Positions 16,668 through 25,340 of a stretch of DNA of 64,000 nt are shown here, piece after piece. Below the pieces are notes generated by a model. The model did no database searches. It was not told where the DNA came from and saw only the letters and a list, made by a program, of their open reading frames with translations. This stretch comes from Granulicella cerasi (GTDB lineage Bacteria > Acidobacteriota > Terriglobia > Terriglobales > Acidobacteriaceae), in NCBI RefSeq assembly GCF_025685575.1, contig NZ_JAGSYD010000001.1, forward strand, positions 65,852 to 129,851, written 5' to 3'. The position numbers and the translations under genes were made by a program. Numbering within the stretch: the first letter of the stretch is position 1; each line of letters begins with the position of its first letter.

Positions 16668-17750
16668 TTACTCTTCGTTCTCCGGTTCGCCATCCGCCTG
16701 TGCTTCGTGCACCTCGGCGTTCGGCTCCACCTCTTCGGCGACCGCACGGGTCTCGTCGTCGGCGCCGTCTCCTTTGCCCTTGTCGGCCAGCGTGTCCTCG
16801 ACGGACTCATGCTGCGCCGGCGCGGGAGCCGCGTTGATTTCGTCCACCGCCGGCGGTTGTGTCGCGGCGGTCTCTTCGTTCACGTTGCCGGATTCGGTCG
16901 CAGCGTCCATTTGCATCTCCTCCTGGACGGCCTCGGCAAGTTCGCCAGCCATCTTCTCAAACTCTTCGATGCTGGGAAGCTCGTTGATGTCCTTCAGGCC
17001 GAAGCGGACGAGGAACTCCTTCGACGTTTTGTAGAGCATGGGGCGGCCGATGACCTGCTTGCGGCCCGCGGTCTGCACCAGCTTGCGCGTGATCAGCGAG
17101 CCGATGACGCCGCCCGAATCCACACCACGAATCTCCGATACTTCGGGCGCCGTGATGGGCTGCTTGTAGGCGATCACCGCCAGCGTCTCCAGCGCCTGTA
17201 GCGAGAGCTTCAGCGGTGGTTTCAGCGACTTCACAAAGCCGCGCACCGCGTCGTGGTACTCCGGCTTGGTGGCGAAACGGAAGCCACCGGCGACCTCACG
17301 TACCTCGAAACCGCGGTCGTTGTTCGCGTACTCGGCGATGAGCTGGTCGAGCACTTCGCGGAAGTAGACGCGCAGCTTGCGCTCGCGCACCTTGGCTTCG
17401 GCGGCTACGGCCTTTTCGTTCTGCGCCTTGGTGGAGGCGTCCTCGGCCTGCGCGGCCGCGACGTTCTCAGGCGTTGCCTCGACAGGGGTGACGTCCGCTG
17501 CGGGAGCCTCTTCGGCGGCAGTTTCAGCCGTTTCCTCCGTCCCGGAGAGAGTTTCGGCGTTCATCGCCTCGGGGTCGATCTCGTTCGGCTCGTTGGCGTC
17601 TTCGCCGCCGAGGTCCAGCGACGGCTGCTGCGCCTCCAGCGCGTCGAGCTCCAGCTGCGCTTCTTCACCGAGCAGCCCGACAAGCTGCACCAGGGTTACG
17701 GGTTCTTCGGACGCGTAGATGACCGCTTCGATCTTGGCTTTGAGACTCAC
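16668..17750 (-). CDS. scpB: Segregation and condensation protein B
   Basis: A 360-residue kleisin-binding subunit of the SMC-ScpAB condensin. Tandem winged helices are readable: the N-terminal start SLKAKIEAVIYASEEPVTL, then from about residue 128 the expected LDQLIAEYANNDRGFEV, the core ALETLAVIAYKQPITAPE and IRGVDSGGVIGSL, and GRPMLYKTS. About 90 acidic Ala/Glu-rich residues (about 35-125) are inserted in the first winged helix, and another acidic tail of about 85 residues follows the second, so it is far longer than the usual 180-200. No scpA lies next to it. Confidence 0.9.
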   Translation of the reverse strand: MSLKAKIEAVIYASEEPVTLVQLVGLLGEEAQLELDALEAQQPSLDLGGEDANEPNEIDPEAMNAETLSGTEETAETAAEEAPAADVTPVEATPENVAAAQAEDASTKAQNEKAVAAEAKVRERKLRVYFREVLDQLIAEYANNDRGFEVREVAGGFRFATKPEYHDAVRGFVKSLKPPLKLSLQALETLAVIAYKQPITAPEVSEIRGVDSGGVIGSLITRKLVQTAGRKQVIGRPMLYKTSKEFLVRFGLKDINELPSIEEFEKMAGELAEAVQEEMQMDAATESGNVNEETAATQPPAVDEINAAPAPAQHESVEDTLADKGKGDGADDETRAVAEEVEPNAEVHEAQADGEPENEE

Positions 17751-17866
17751 TGTTGGCTTCTGGCTCGCAGGTTTCTGACGTTAGCGAAAAGTGTACCGGA
17801 ACCGGGGTCGGCTATGCTGAAAACGGCTCTACTTCATCACTCCGCACCACGAGGTCTTCTGTCCCG

Positions 17867-18937
17867 ATGCGAGTTTTCCGCTCTGTTGCCGCCCTCTTCC
17901 TGCTGCTGCTCGTCCCCGCGCTGCGCGCCCAGACCTCCGGGCCGGTCCCGGAAAAACCGTGGGAGATCCGCGCCGTCGTCATCGCCACCTTCGAGTTCGG
18001 TGCTGACACCGGCGACAAACCCGGCGAATTCCAGCTCTGGGTAGAGCGCGAACACCTCGACGAGGTCGTGCCTTTCCCCGGCGGCGTTCACCCGCTGCGC
18101 ACCAACAAGGCGCACACCGTGCTGGGCATGATCTGCGGCACGACGATCGGCCCGGCCGCCGTCAGCATGACCGCGCTGGGCCTCGACCCGCGTTTTGACC
18201 TTTCACACGCCTACTTCCTCATCAACGGCATCGCAGGCGTTGATCCAAAGGCCGGGTCGCTGGGCTCGGCGGCGTGGGCGCGCTTTGTGATCGGCGACGT
18301 CACCCGCATGATCGACCCGCGCGAAACCCCGAAGGACTGGCCGTACGGCCTCTTCCCCATCAGCGCGACCGAGCCGAACAAACCGCTCGGCAACCCGCCC
18401 GCCTGGTTCCGCTCCAATCTCTATCCGCTGAACCCCGGCCTCGAGGGCTGGGCCTTCGCCATGACCCGCGACCTCAAGCTGCCCGATGACGAGGACTCCG
18501 CCAAGCTCCGCGCGCTCTACACCGGCGACGCCTACAAGGAAGCCCGCCGTCCGCCGTTCGTCTTCGAGGGCGAAAGCTTCGCCAGCGACTACTTCTGGCA
18601 CGGCAACATCATGAACCAGTTCGCCGAAGACTGGGTGCGCCAGTGGACGAACGGCAAGGGCAACTTTGCCATGACGGACATGGAAGACTCCGGCCTGCTG
18701 GAGGCGCTGCGCCGTCTGGACGGCATGAAGCGCGTCGACGCCAACCGTGTGCTGGTGCTGCGCACAGCCTCCAACTACTCTGCCCCGCCGCCGGGAGGCA
18801 CCGCTCTCGACAGCCTGCTGAAGCCGCACTTCGGCAAGATCGCCTTCGAAACGGCCTACGATACCGGCGCGCCGGTGCTGCACTCGCTGGTCGACCACTG
18901 GGCGAACACGCGGGACCAAATTCCATCGGTGAAGTAG
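17867..18937 (+). CDS. Purine nucleoside permease homologue (NUP family), exported
   Basis: A 356-residue protein with signal peptide (MRVFRSVAALFLLLLVPALRAQ). The mature part matches the NUP family: PWEIRAVVIATFEFG, LGMICGTTIGPAAVSM, YFLINGIAGVDP, AWARFVIGDV and FAMTDMEDSG are the conserved blocks. NUP proteins were named for purine nucleoside uptake in yeast but have a nucleoside-phosphorylase-like soluble fold, so a periplasmic purine-binding or hydrolytic role is plausible. The start is the ATG directly before the signal peptide. Its stop at 18935-18937 abuts the stop of the convergent macrodomain gene. Confidence 0.8.
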   Translation: MRVFRSVAALFLLLLVPALRAQTSGPVPEKPWEIRAVVIATFEFGADTGDKPGEFQLWVEREHLDEVVPFPGGVHPLRTNKAHTVLGMICGTTIGPAAVSMTALGLDPRFDLSHAYFLINGIAGVDPKAGSLGSAAWARFVIGDVTRMIDPRETPKDWPYGLFPISATEPNKPLGNPPAWFRSNLYPLNPGLEGWAFAMTRDLKLPDDEDSAKLRALYTGDAYKEARRPPFVFEGESFASDYFWHGNIMNQFAEDWVRQWTNGKGNFAMTDMEDSGLLEALRRLDGMKRVDANRVLVLRTASNYSAPPPGGTALDSLLKPHFGKIAFETAYDTGAPVLHSLVDHWANTRDQIPSVK

Positions 18938-19432
18938 CTATTTCAGTAGTTTGCGATAGATTTCAGCGGTCGCCCGATCGAAACAAACGAACTCCACCCG
19001 CTCCATCGAACCACCTCCGGCCAGCACTTCGCGCACTGCGATGCTGGCCGCTTCTTCCTTCGGATAGCCATAGATGCCCGTAGAGATCGCCGGGAAGGCC
19101 AGCGACCTGGCGCCGAACTCTTGCGCCAGTTGCAGGCAGACGCGATAGCACCCGGCGAGCAGTTCCGGCTCGCCGCTCGCTCCGCCATGCCAGACCGGGC
19201 CGACTGCGTGAAAGATCCACTTCGCCGGCAGCCGGAAACCGGGAGTCGCTTTCGCCGAACCCGTGGGGCAGCCATGCAGCTTGCGACAGGCCTCCAGCAG
19301 CTCCGGCCCGGCCGCGCGGTGGATGGCTCCATCGACGCCTCCGCCGCCCAGCAGCGAGGAGTTTGCAGCGTTTACGATCGCATCCACCGGACGCTGCGTG
19401 ATATCGCCTTCCACCACAAAGATTTCCGCCAT
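18938..19432 (-). CDS. Macrodomain O-acetyl-ADP-ribose deacetylase (YmdB-like)
   Basis: A 164-residue single macrodomain. The ADP-ribose binding motifs are all present: [19 protein letters not shown] (residues 7-25, with the catalytic Asn/Asp region), [16 protein letters not shown] and the phosphate loop [10 protein letters not shown]. The Gly-rich GGGVDGAI loop fits the MacroD/YmdB class that hydrolyses O-acetyl-ADP-ribose and removes mono-ADP-ribose. The chosen ATG at 19432 starts at the first beta strand. Divergent from pit with 187 bases between. Confidence 0.88.
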   Translation of the reverse strand: MAEIFVVEGDITQRPVDAIVNAANSSLLGGGGVDGAIHRAAGPELLEACRKLHGCPTGSAKATPGFRLPAKWIFHAVGPVWHGGASGEPELLAGCYRVCLQLAQEFGARSLAFPAISTGIYGYPKEEAASIAVREVLAGGGSMERVEFVCFDRATAEIYRKLLK

Positions 19433-19571
19433 AGCGCGCCTCTTTCCGCCAGCCCCATCCATGCACATTGGATGAGGCAAACAATCGTTGAAACGGCCAT
19501 AATTTCAGGATTTTTACATTCTGTTCATCTTCCAAAATCAGGCTCCCCCTAGGCTAATGAAGTTGCGTTTC

Positions 19572-19592
19572 GAGGCGTCCGCTGGACGCCTC
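19572..19592 (+). promoter_or_regulatory. Leader hairpin upstream of pit
   Basis: A perfect 9-bp stem gaggcgtcc/ggacgcctc with a 3-base loop lies 27 bases before the pit start. It has no T-run, so it is more likely an mRNA leader structure than a terminator. Confidence 0.4.
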
Positions 19593-19619
19593 TTGCGCGT
19601 CAGACCTACAAGGTGACTC

Positions 19620-21254
19620 ATGGCTAGCACAATTACGCCGCCGCTACCCGCCGCAGGGCGTGCGAAGCACTCCTCCCTCCTCGACAAGAAGCTGCAGGAC
19701 TCCGCCGTAGGACGGTGGGGCGGTTTCCTCTTCGGAGCCATCGTCGTGGCCGGGCTCGGCTACGTCGGCGTGAAGCTTTCGACCGATCTGCAGGGCATTC
19801 ACCAGTCGTCGATCTTCCCGTATCTGCTGCTCGGCCTGGCGCTGCTCATCGCGCTTGGCTTTGAGTTCGTGAACGGCTTCCACGACACCGCGAACGCTGT
19901 CGCCACCGTGATCTACACCCACTCGCTGGAGCCGCACATTGCGGTGGTCTGGTCGGGCGTGTGGAACTTCCTCGGCGTGCTCACCAGCTCGGGCATTGTG
20001 GCGTACACCATCGTTGCGCTGCTGCCGGTGGAGCTGATTCTGAAGGTCAGCAAGGGCTCAGGCTTCTCGATGGTCTTTGCGCTGCTGGTCGCGGCTATCC
20101 TCTGGAACCTCGGCACCTGGTGGATGGGTCTGCCTGCTTCCAGCTCGCACACGATGATCGGCTCGGTGATCGGCGTCGGCGTCGCGAACCAGCTCATGCA
20201 CGGCCGCTCGGGCGTTTCGGGCCTCGACTGGGGCGAAGCGATCAAGGTCGGCAAGGCGCTCTTCTTCTCGCCGATCATCGGCTTCCTGGGCGCGGCGCTG
20301 CTGCTCTGGATCAGCAAGCGCGTTCTCTCTGATCCGAAGCTGTTTGAAGCTCCCGAAGGCGATCAGCCGCCCAGCTTCTGGACGCGCTGCCTTTTGATCC
20401 TCACCTGCACGGGCGTCAGCTTCGCGCACGGCTCCAACGACGGCCAGAAGGGCATGGGACTCATCATGCTCATCCTCGTCGGCACGGTGCCCACGGCGTA
20501 CGCGCTGAACCATACGGTCGACCACGGCTCGGAGGTCACCTTCGCCGCCGTATCGCAGCAGGTGTCTGACGTGCTGCAGCGTTACGAAGGCCCCGGCGCT
20601 GTCGTGGTCGGCGGCGATGCCGGCACGACGCTCGAGCAGTTCATCGCCACCAAGCACTACACGCCCTCGGTCCTCGTGGCCTCGCAAGGCATGGTGCAGG
20701 CGATCCGCACCGAAGAGTCTGACTACGGCTCGCTGGGCAAGGTGCCCGCGAACATGCAGGCGAACGTCCGCAACCAGATGTACCTGCTGAGCGAGACCTT
20801 TCGCCTGCTGCCGAAGGAAGGCCCGAAGATGGCCGAAGCCGACCAGAAGGTGTTGAACAACTACAAGACCTTCCTCGACCACTCGACGAAGTACATCCCC
20901 GCCTGGGTGAAGGTCGCCGTGGCGCTGGCGCTGGGCCTGGGCACGATGATCGGCTGGAAGCGCATCGTGGTCACGGTGGGCGAGCGCATCGGCAAGGAGC
21001 ACCTGACCTACGCGCAAGGTGCGTCGGCGGAGCTCGTCGCTATGGGGACGATCATGGGCGCGTCGTTCATCGGCGTTCCGGTGAGCACCACGCATGTGCT
21101 GAGTTCGGGCGTCGCGGGAACGATGGCCGCCAACGGCTCCGGCCTGCAGTGGTCGACCATCCGCAACATTGCGATGGCCTGGCTGCTGACGTTGCCCGCA
21201 GCAGCACTGCTCTCGGGCATGCTGTACTGGCTCTTCGCGCACATCGCCAAGTAG
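19620..21254 (+). CDS. pit: PiT-family inorganic phosphate transporter
   Basis: A 544-residue inner-membrane symporter of metal-phosphate or phosphate with protons or sodium. It has the two inverted PiT signatures: GFEFVNGFHDTANAVATVIY (residues 80-99) in the first half and FAHGSNDGQKGMGLIMLIL in the second, with the C-terminal GVPVSTTHVLSSGVAG. About ten predicted helices surround a long soluble loop (about residues 300-415) rich in charged residues, larger than in E. coli PitA. No PhoU-like regulator lies alongside, and no convincing Pho box was found upstream. A terminator follows 18 bases after the stop. Confidence 0.92.
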   Translation: MASTITPPLPAAGRAKHSSLLDKKLQDSAVGRWGGFLFGAIVVAGLGYVGVKLSTDLQGIHQSSIFPYLLLGLALLIALGFEFVNGFHDTANAVATVIYTHSLEPHIAVVWSGVWNFLGVLTSSGIVAYTIVALLPVELILKVSKGSGFSMVFALLVAAILWNLGTWWMGLPASSSHTMIGSVIGVGVANQLMHGRSGVSGLDWGEAIKVGKALFFSPIIGFLGAALLLWISKRVLSDPKLFEAPEGDQPPSFWTRCLLILTCTGVSFAHGSNDGQKGMGLIMLILVGTVPTAYALNHTVDHGSEVTFAAVSQQVSDVLQRYEGPGAVVVGGDAGTTLEQFIATKHYTPSVLVASQGMVQAIRTEESDYGSLGKVPANMQANVRNQMYLLSETFRLLPKEGPKMAEADQKVLNNYKTFLDHSTKYIPAWVKVAVALALGLGTMIGWKRIVVTVGERIGKEHLTYAQGASAELVAMGTIMGASFIGVPVSTTHVLSSGVAGTMAANGSGLQWSTIRNIAMAWLLTLPAAALLSGMLYWLFAHIAK

Positions 21255-21272
21255 AGCTCAAGCCAACAAGCA

Positions 21273-21303
21273 CGGCCCGCATGATTGCGGGCCGTTTCTC
21301 TTT
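21273..21303 (+). terminator. Rho-independent terminator of pit
   Basis: The stem cggcccgc/gcgggccg is followed by TTTCTCTTT. Confidence 0.8.
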
Positions 21304-21322
21304 GCAGGACAACGCGGCGGAA

Positions 21323-21544
21323 CTACGCGTCCTTCGCGTCCTCGTACTCTTCGTGCCAGGCGGTCTGAATCGCCTCGAGGATGCCTTCGTTCGACTTGTT
21401 CGGGTCGCCGATGAAGCCGGGCAACTGCGTGACCCACTTGTGCAGGTCGGTGAAGCGGATGGTGTACGGGTCGGTGTCGGGGAACTGTTCTTGTAGCAGG
21501 ATGCCGATCTCTTCAGTGTCGGTCCATTCGACTTCGCGGGGCAT
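21323..21544 (-). CDS. iscX: Fe-S assembly protein IscX
   Basis: A 73-residue acidic protein. The core WTDTEEIGILLQEQFPDTDP with IRFTDLHKWV and SNEGILEAIQTAWHEE aligns along its length with E. coli IscX, which binds IscS and iron and tunes cluster assembly. The ATG at 21544 starts the match; upstream codons to 21604 are non-homologous. It is remote from any isc or suf genes here, an isolated location. Terminator of the facing pit gene lies at its 3' side. Confidence 0.88.
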   Translation of the reverse strand: MPREVEWTDTEEIGILLQEQFPDTDPYTIRFTDLHKWVTQLPGFIGDPNKSNEGILEAIQTAWHEEYEDAKDA

Positions 21545-21629
21545 AGTTCTTGCTCCTTTCCTCTTCAGTGTAAAGGGCAAGCGGCGTACACTGGCTGCAC
21601 TCACCCCAACGTTCTTTTCAGGAGCCGTA

Positions 21630-22382
21630 ATGTCCGACTACGCCATGCCTACGCCCGTGCCCGCCGCTGCTCCGCTCAACGAAATCGAGCGCGTGGTCGA
21701 CACTTTCGTCGCACCGACGAAGACCTTCACCGATATCCTGCGCTCGTCGAGCTGGTGGTTGCCGTTCATCATCGTGTGCGTGCTCGCGTTTACGTCGACC
21801 TTCACGGTCGGCAAGAAGGTCGGCTGGGAAGCGGTGACGCAGCAGCAGATGGCGAGCAGCAAATCCGCGCAGGCGCAGATGAACCAGCTCACGCCCGAGC
21901 AGCGCGCACAACGCATCCACATGGGCGCCAAAGTGAGCAGCTACATCGGTTACGCAGTGCCGGTGATGGTGCTGCTCTTCTCTGCGGTAATCGTGCTGGT
22001 GCTGTGGCTCAGCGTGAACTTCGGCCTGGGCGCGGAGACGACCTACGGGCAGATGTTCGCCGTCTTCATGTATGCGGGATTACCGAAGCTCGGCATCACG
22101 CTGCTAAACATCATCCTGCTGTGGGCTGGTGTCGGCCTCGATAACTACGACATCAAGAACCCGGTCGGCACGAACCTCGGCTACTACCTGAACGAAGCGC
22201 CGAAGTGGCTGCAGACGCTGGGCTCGTACTTCGACATCTTCAACCTGTGGGCTCTCTTTCTGCTGGTGCTCGGCGTGAGCATCGTCGCGAAGAAGACCAA
22301 GGGACAGGCCGCAGCGGTGGTCGTGGGCTGGTGGGCGCTGATCCTGCTCATTAACGTCGCATGGGTCGCCGTAATGGGTTAG
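21630..22382 (+). CDS. Yip1-domain membrane protein
   Basis: A 250-residue protein with five predicted membrane helices (about 45-62, 108-135, 147-172, 205-222 and 228-248). The initial NEIERVVDTFVAPTKTFTDI segment followed by a membrane-embedded block matches the Yip1/YIF1-like domain found in many bacteria as a protein of unknown role. The ATG at 21630 has AGGAG 6 bases upstream. Divergent from iscX, ending at a bidirectional terminator. Confidence 0.75.
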   Translation: MSDYAMPTPVPAAAPLNEIERVVDTFVAPTKTFTDILRSSSWWLPFIIVCVLAFTSTFTVGKKVGWEAVTQQQMASSKSAQAQMNQLTPEQRAQRIHMGAKVSSYIGYAVPVMVLLFSAVIVLVLWLSVNFGLGAETTYGQMFAVFMYAGLPKLGITLLNIILLWAGVGLDNYDIKNPVGTNLGYYLNEAPKWLQTLGSYFDIFNLWALFLLVLGVSIVAKKTKGQAAAVVVGWWALILLINVAWVAVMG

Positions 22383-22397
22383 CTCCGAAGACTACGG

Positions 22398-22435
22398 ACA
22401 CACAAAGGCCGCTCCTCGGAGCGGCCTTTTGTGTG
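22398..22435. terminator. Bidirectional terminator
   Basis: The perfect stem acacacaaaggccgctcc/ggagcggccttttgtgtgt serves both the Yip1 gene and the convergent hydrolase gene; T-runs are present on both strands within the stem. Confidence 0.8.
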
Positions 22436-22447
22436 TCGCCATATCGC

Positions 22448-23278
22448 CTACTTCAAGAACTCAAGCAGCGCTGTGTTCACTTCCGTCGCGTGCGTCCAGT
22501 TCAGGCCGTGCGGGCCGCCTTCAATCACCACGAGCTTGGCCTGAGGCACGAACTCGCTGACGCGCTTGCCGGTACTGTCGATCGGCAGAATCAGATCGTC
22601 GTCGCCGTGGATCACCAGCGTCGGCACCTTGATCTGCCGGAGGTCTTCGCGGAAGTCCTCGAGCCACGCATCCACGCATGCCAACATGCCGGGGTAGTAC
22701 GAACCCGCAGCGACGCCGAAACTCGCGTGGATCGCCTCGTCGGAGATGTCCGTACCGCCGACCAGCTTCTTCGAGTAGAAGTTCTTGAGGAAGCCCGCCA
22801 GGAACTTGTAGCGGTCCTTCTCGATGTTCTGCTTGATCTCTTCAAAGACCGAGGGATCGACGCCGTCGGGGTTGCTGCCGTCCTTGCGCAGCGCGGGCGC
22901 GATGGACGACATGAAGACCGCCTTCGAAACGCGACCGGTGTCGTACTTGCCGAGGTAGCGCGCCACCTCGCCGCCGCCCATGGAGAAGCCGACGATCGTC
23001 AGGTCCTTCAGGTCGAGCGCTTCGATCAGCTTGGCGGTGTCCTGCGCCATCGTGTTGTAGTCGTAGCCTTCGCTGGGCTGCGAGGACTTGCCGAAGCCGC
23101 GGCGATCGTACGTGATGACGCGGTAACCGGCTGCGAGCAGCGCAGCGATCTGCTTCTCCCACGAGGCGCCGCTCAGCGGCCAGCCGTGGATGAGCAGCAC
23201 AGGCTTACCGGTGCCGCGGTCTTCGTAATAAATCTGGATGTCTGCGTTGTTCTCTTTGCCGACGGTCAGGAATGCCAT
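22448..23278 (-). CDS. Alpha/beta hydrolase (non-haem chloroperoxidase-like)
   Basis: A 276-residue cytosolic alpha/beta hydrolase. The oxyanion segment LIHGWPLSG, the nucleophile elbow GFSMGGGE (Ser near residue 97), the acid in HGDDDLILP and the final His in GGPHGLNW make a complete triad. The DRRGFGKSSQP segment matches the cofactor-free haloperoxidase/esterase group; physiological substrate unknown. Flanked by terminators, so a single-gene unit. Confidence 0.85.
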   Translation of the reverse strand: MAFLTVGKENNADIQIYYEDRGTGKPVLLIHGWPLSGASWEKQIAALLAAGYRVITYDRRGFGKSSQPSEGYDYNTMAQDTAKLIEALDLKDLTIVGFSMGGGEVARYLGKYDTGRVSKAVFMSSIAPALRKDGSNPDGVDPSVFEEIKQNIEKDRYKFLAGFLKNFYSKKLVGGTDISDEAIHASFGVAAGSYYPGMLACVDAWLEDFREDLRQIKVPTLVIHGDDDLILPIDSTGKRVSEFVPQAKLVVIEGGPHGLNWTHATEVNTALLEFLK

Positions 23279-23329
23279 AGTGGTTCGTCTCCTCGAATCT
23301 GCTCGGGTTCGGTCCCGTCTCCATTCTGA

Positions 23330-23369
23330 TGCAAAACGAAGAGGCCCGACATTGCTGTCAGGCCCCTGT
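23330..23369 (-). terminator. Rho-independent terminator of fabF
   Basis: On the minus strand the stem gggcctgac/gtcgggccc-like (23341-23367) is followed by TTCGTTTTGC. Confidence 0.7.
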
Positions 23370-23401
23370 TGCTTGCTGCGACATGAAAAGTTGTTGAACG
23401 C

Positions 23402-24652
23402 TTATTCCGCGCCCCAGCGCTTGAAGACCAGCGAGCCGTTCGTGCCGCCGAAACCGAAGCTGTTCGACAGCGCGTAGTCGATCTTCGCAGCCTGTGGCTT
23501 GTTCGGCACGTAGTTCAGGCGGCAGACCGGGTCCACGTTCTCGAGGTTCATCGTCGGGGGAGCGATCTGGTGCTGCATCGCCATGATCGTGATGCCTGCT
23601 TCGAGTCCGCCAGCGCCGCCGAGCAGATGGCCCGTCATCGACTTGGTCGACGACACCAGCAGCGTGTGGCTCTTGGCGCGCTCGCCGAAGACATTCTCGA
23701 TCGCCTGCGACTCCATCGCGTCGCCGAGCGGCGTCGAGGTCGCGTGCGCGTTCACATAGTCAATCTTGTCCGGCGAGATGCCCGCCGACTTGATCGCATT
23801 GCTCATCGCACGGAAGCAGCCTTCGCCCTCGGGCGCCATGCCCGTCATGTGGAACGCGTCCGCGCTCATGCCGTAGCCGATGACTTCCGCCAGGATGTTC
23901 GCGCCACGTGCCTTGGCAAACTCAAGCTCTTCGAGGATCAGGATGCCTGCGCCTTCGCCCACGACAAAACCGTCGCGGTCCTTGTCCCAGGGGCGGCAGG
24001 CGTGCGTCGGGTCGTCGTTGCGCGTGGAGAGCGCCTTCATGGCCGCGAAGCCGCCGACACCCATCGGGGTGATCGCGCCTTCGGTGCCGCCTGCGATCAT
24101 CGCGTCGGCGTCGCCGCGCTGGATGATGCGGAACGCATCGCCGATGGAGTGCGCCGACGAGGTGCAAGCCGTCGCCGTCGCTTCGTTCGGGCCCTTCGCG
24201 CCGTACTTGATCGAAACGTGGCCAGCGGCCAGGTTCACGATCGACGCGGGGATGAAGAACGGGGAAATCTTACGGGGGCCGCCGTTCATCAGCGCAGTGT
24301 GCTCGCGCTCAATGACGTCGAAGCCGCCGATGCCGGAGCCGATGTGCACGCCCACGCGCTCATCGTTCGACGAGTCGACTACGAGGCCCGACTGGCGCAT
24401 CGCTTCTGCGGACGCAGCCATCGCGAAGTGGATGAAGCGGCCCATCTTGCGGGCTTCCTTCTTGTCCACAAACACGTGCGGATCGAAATCCTTCACTTCA
24501 GCAGCAAACGTGACCGGGTGACCGGTCAGGTCGAAGGCCTTGATCTCGGCCATGCCGCTCTTGCCGGCCATCAGGCCGTCCCAAACTTCGGGCGCAGTAT
24601 TGCCGACCCCGCAAATCAATCCGAGGCCGGTGACGACGACGCGTCGTTGCAT
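23402..24652 (-). CDS. fabF: Beta-ketoacyl-ACP synthase II
   Basis: Elongating condensing enzyme of type II fatty acid synthesis, which joins malonyl-ACP to acyl-ACP. The 416-residue protein carries the complete Cys-His-His triad: Cys163 in TACTSS, His303 in NAHATSTPLGD and His342 in KSMTGHLLGGAGG, with the conserved Lys337. The length is normal for FabF. It is cotranscribed with acpP, 57 bases downstream, from the promoter at 25021-25049, and ends at a terminator. Confidence 0.95.
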   Translation of the reverse strand: MQRRVVVTGLGLICGVGNTAPEVWDGLMAGKSGMAEIKAFDLTGHPVTFAAEVKDFDPHVFVDKKEARKMGRFIHFAMAASAEAMRQSGLVVDSSNDERVGVHIGSGIGGFDVIEREHTALMNGGPRKISPFFIPASIVNLAAGHVSIKYGAKGPNEATATACTSSAHSIGDAFRIIQRGDADAMIAGGTEGAITPMGVGGFAAMKALSTRNDDPTHACRPWDKDRDGFVVGEGAGILILEELEFAKARGANILAEVIGYGMSADAFHMTGMAPEGEGCFRAMSNAIKSAGISPDKIDYVNAHATSTPLGDAMESQAIENVFGERAKSHTLLVSSTKSMTGHLLGGAGGLEAGITIMAMQHQIAPPTMNLENVDPVCRLNYVPNKPQAAKIDYALSNSFGFGGTNGSLVFKRWGAE

Positions 24653-24709
24653 CTGGAATCCTTTTCCTTCGGCAGGCGCTGCGGACCAGGCCCGCAGCGC
24701 GCTACTGAG

Positions 24710-24946
24710 TTACTTCTTGTTCTTCTCGATGTAGTCGACTGCGTCCTTGACGGTCTTGATCTTCTCGGCGTCTTCGTCCGGGATCTGGATGTCAAAGGCT
24801 TCTTCGAACTGCATCACGAGCTCGACCACGTCGAGCGAATCGGCGCCGAGGTCTTCCTGGAAGCTCGCGCCAGGCGTGACTTCTGCTTCATCCACCTGAA
24901 GCTGTTCCACAATAATCTGTTTGACCTTCTCGTCAACGGCTGCCAT
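24710..24946 (-). CDS. acpP: Acyl carrier protein
   Basis: A 78-residue acidic carrier protein of fatty acid synthesis. The phosphopantetheine attachment site is Ser37 in [11 protein letters not shown], preceded by the usual helix and the [11 protein letters not shown] loop. The ATG at 24946 has TAGGAG upstream. Paired with fabF in the classic acpP-fabF order; fabD/fabG are not in the window. Confidence 0.95.
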   Translation of the reverse strand: MAAVDEKVKQIIVEQLQVDEAEVTPGASFQEDLGADSLDVVELVMQFEEAFDIQIPDEDAEKIKTVKDAVDYIEKNKK

Positions 24947-25020
24947 GTAATCGAATCTCCTAGAGTCGTGCTGCGTCGGTAAGAGTACCCGAACCGCGTG
25001 AGGGGATGCCTCAGCGTTCA

Positions 25021-25049
25021 AGCATACCGACGCTCCCCCCTAGTGTAAA
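25021..25049 (-). promoter_or_regulatory. Promoter of acpP-fabF
   Basis: TTTACA (25044-25049) and TATGCT (25021-25026) are separated by exactly 17 bases on the minus strand, giving a leader of about 70 bases before acpP. Confidence 0.5.
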
Positions 25050-25155
25050 GAACCCGCCGGTCACCTGCGCAGTGACAAAAGTCTCAATACCGATGTTTTT
25101 CTTGCCACGGCAATCGATGAGAAACTAAGTTTGGGTCTTTGCGGAGGGCCCCTGG

Positions 25156-25332
25156 GTGGCAAAAATCACGAACCTGCGGTGTCGGCGTTGCGAGGTGAAA
25201 GGCGAGCTTCGCCGCGTGAATCGCAAAGGCTGGTTGGAGCGCGAGTTCCTGACGCGCCTTGGACTCTACCCGTGGGAGTGCGTGCTCTGCCGCGCCAAGT
25301 CTTACCGCTTCGCGCGGGGCGACAACTCCTAG
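25156..25332 (+). CDS. Small two-CxxC protein (zinc-ribbon-like, 58 residues)
   Basis: The frame from GTG at 25156 encodes a 58-residue basic protein with CRRC near residues 9-12 and CVLC near 48-51, a spacing suited to one tetrahedral metal site. Between them lie charged residues (VKGELRRVNRKGWLEREFL); the end reads RAKSYRFARGDNS. GGAGG lies 9 bases before the GTG. It is codon-conserved in style and lies between the divergent acpP promoter and the convergent rmuC stop, where a shadow frame is unlikely. Family unknown; a small nucleic-acid or ribosome-binding zinc protein is a guess. Confidence 0.6.
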   Translation: MAKITNLRCRRCEVKGELRRVNRKGWLEREFLTRLGLYPWECVLCRAKSYRFARGDNS

Positions 25333-25340
25333 CGCCGTCC

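Noticed and set aside
19433..19619. Pho box before the phosphate transporter
   Set aside because: ctgttcat-like half-sites occur but no pair with the right spacing could be found.
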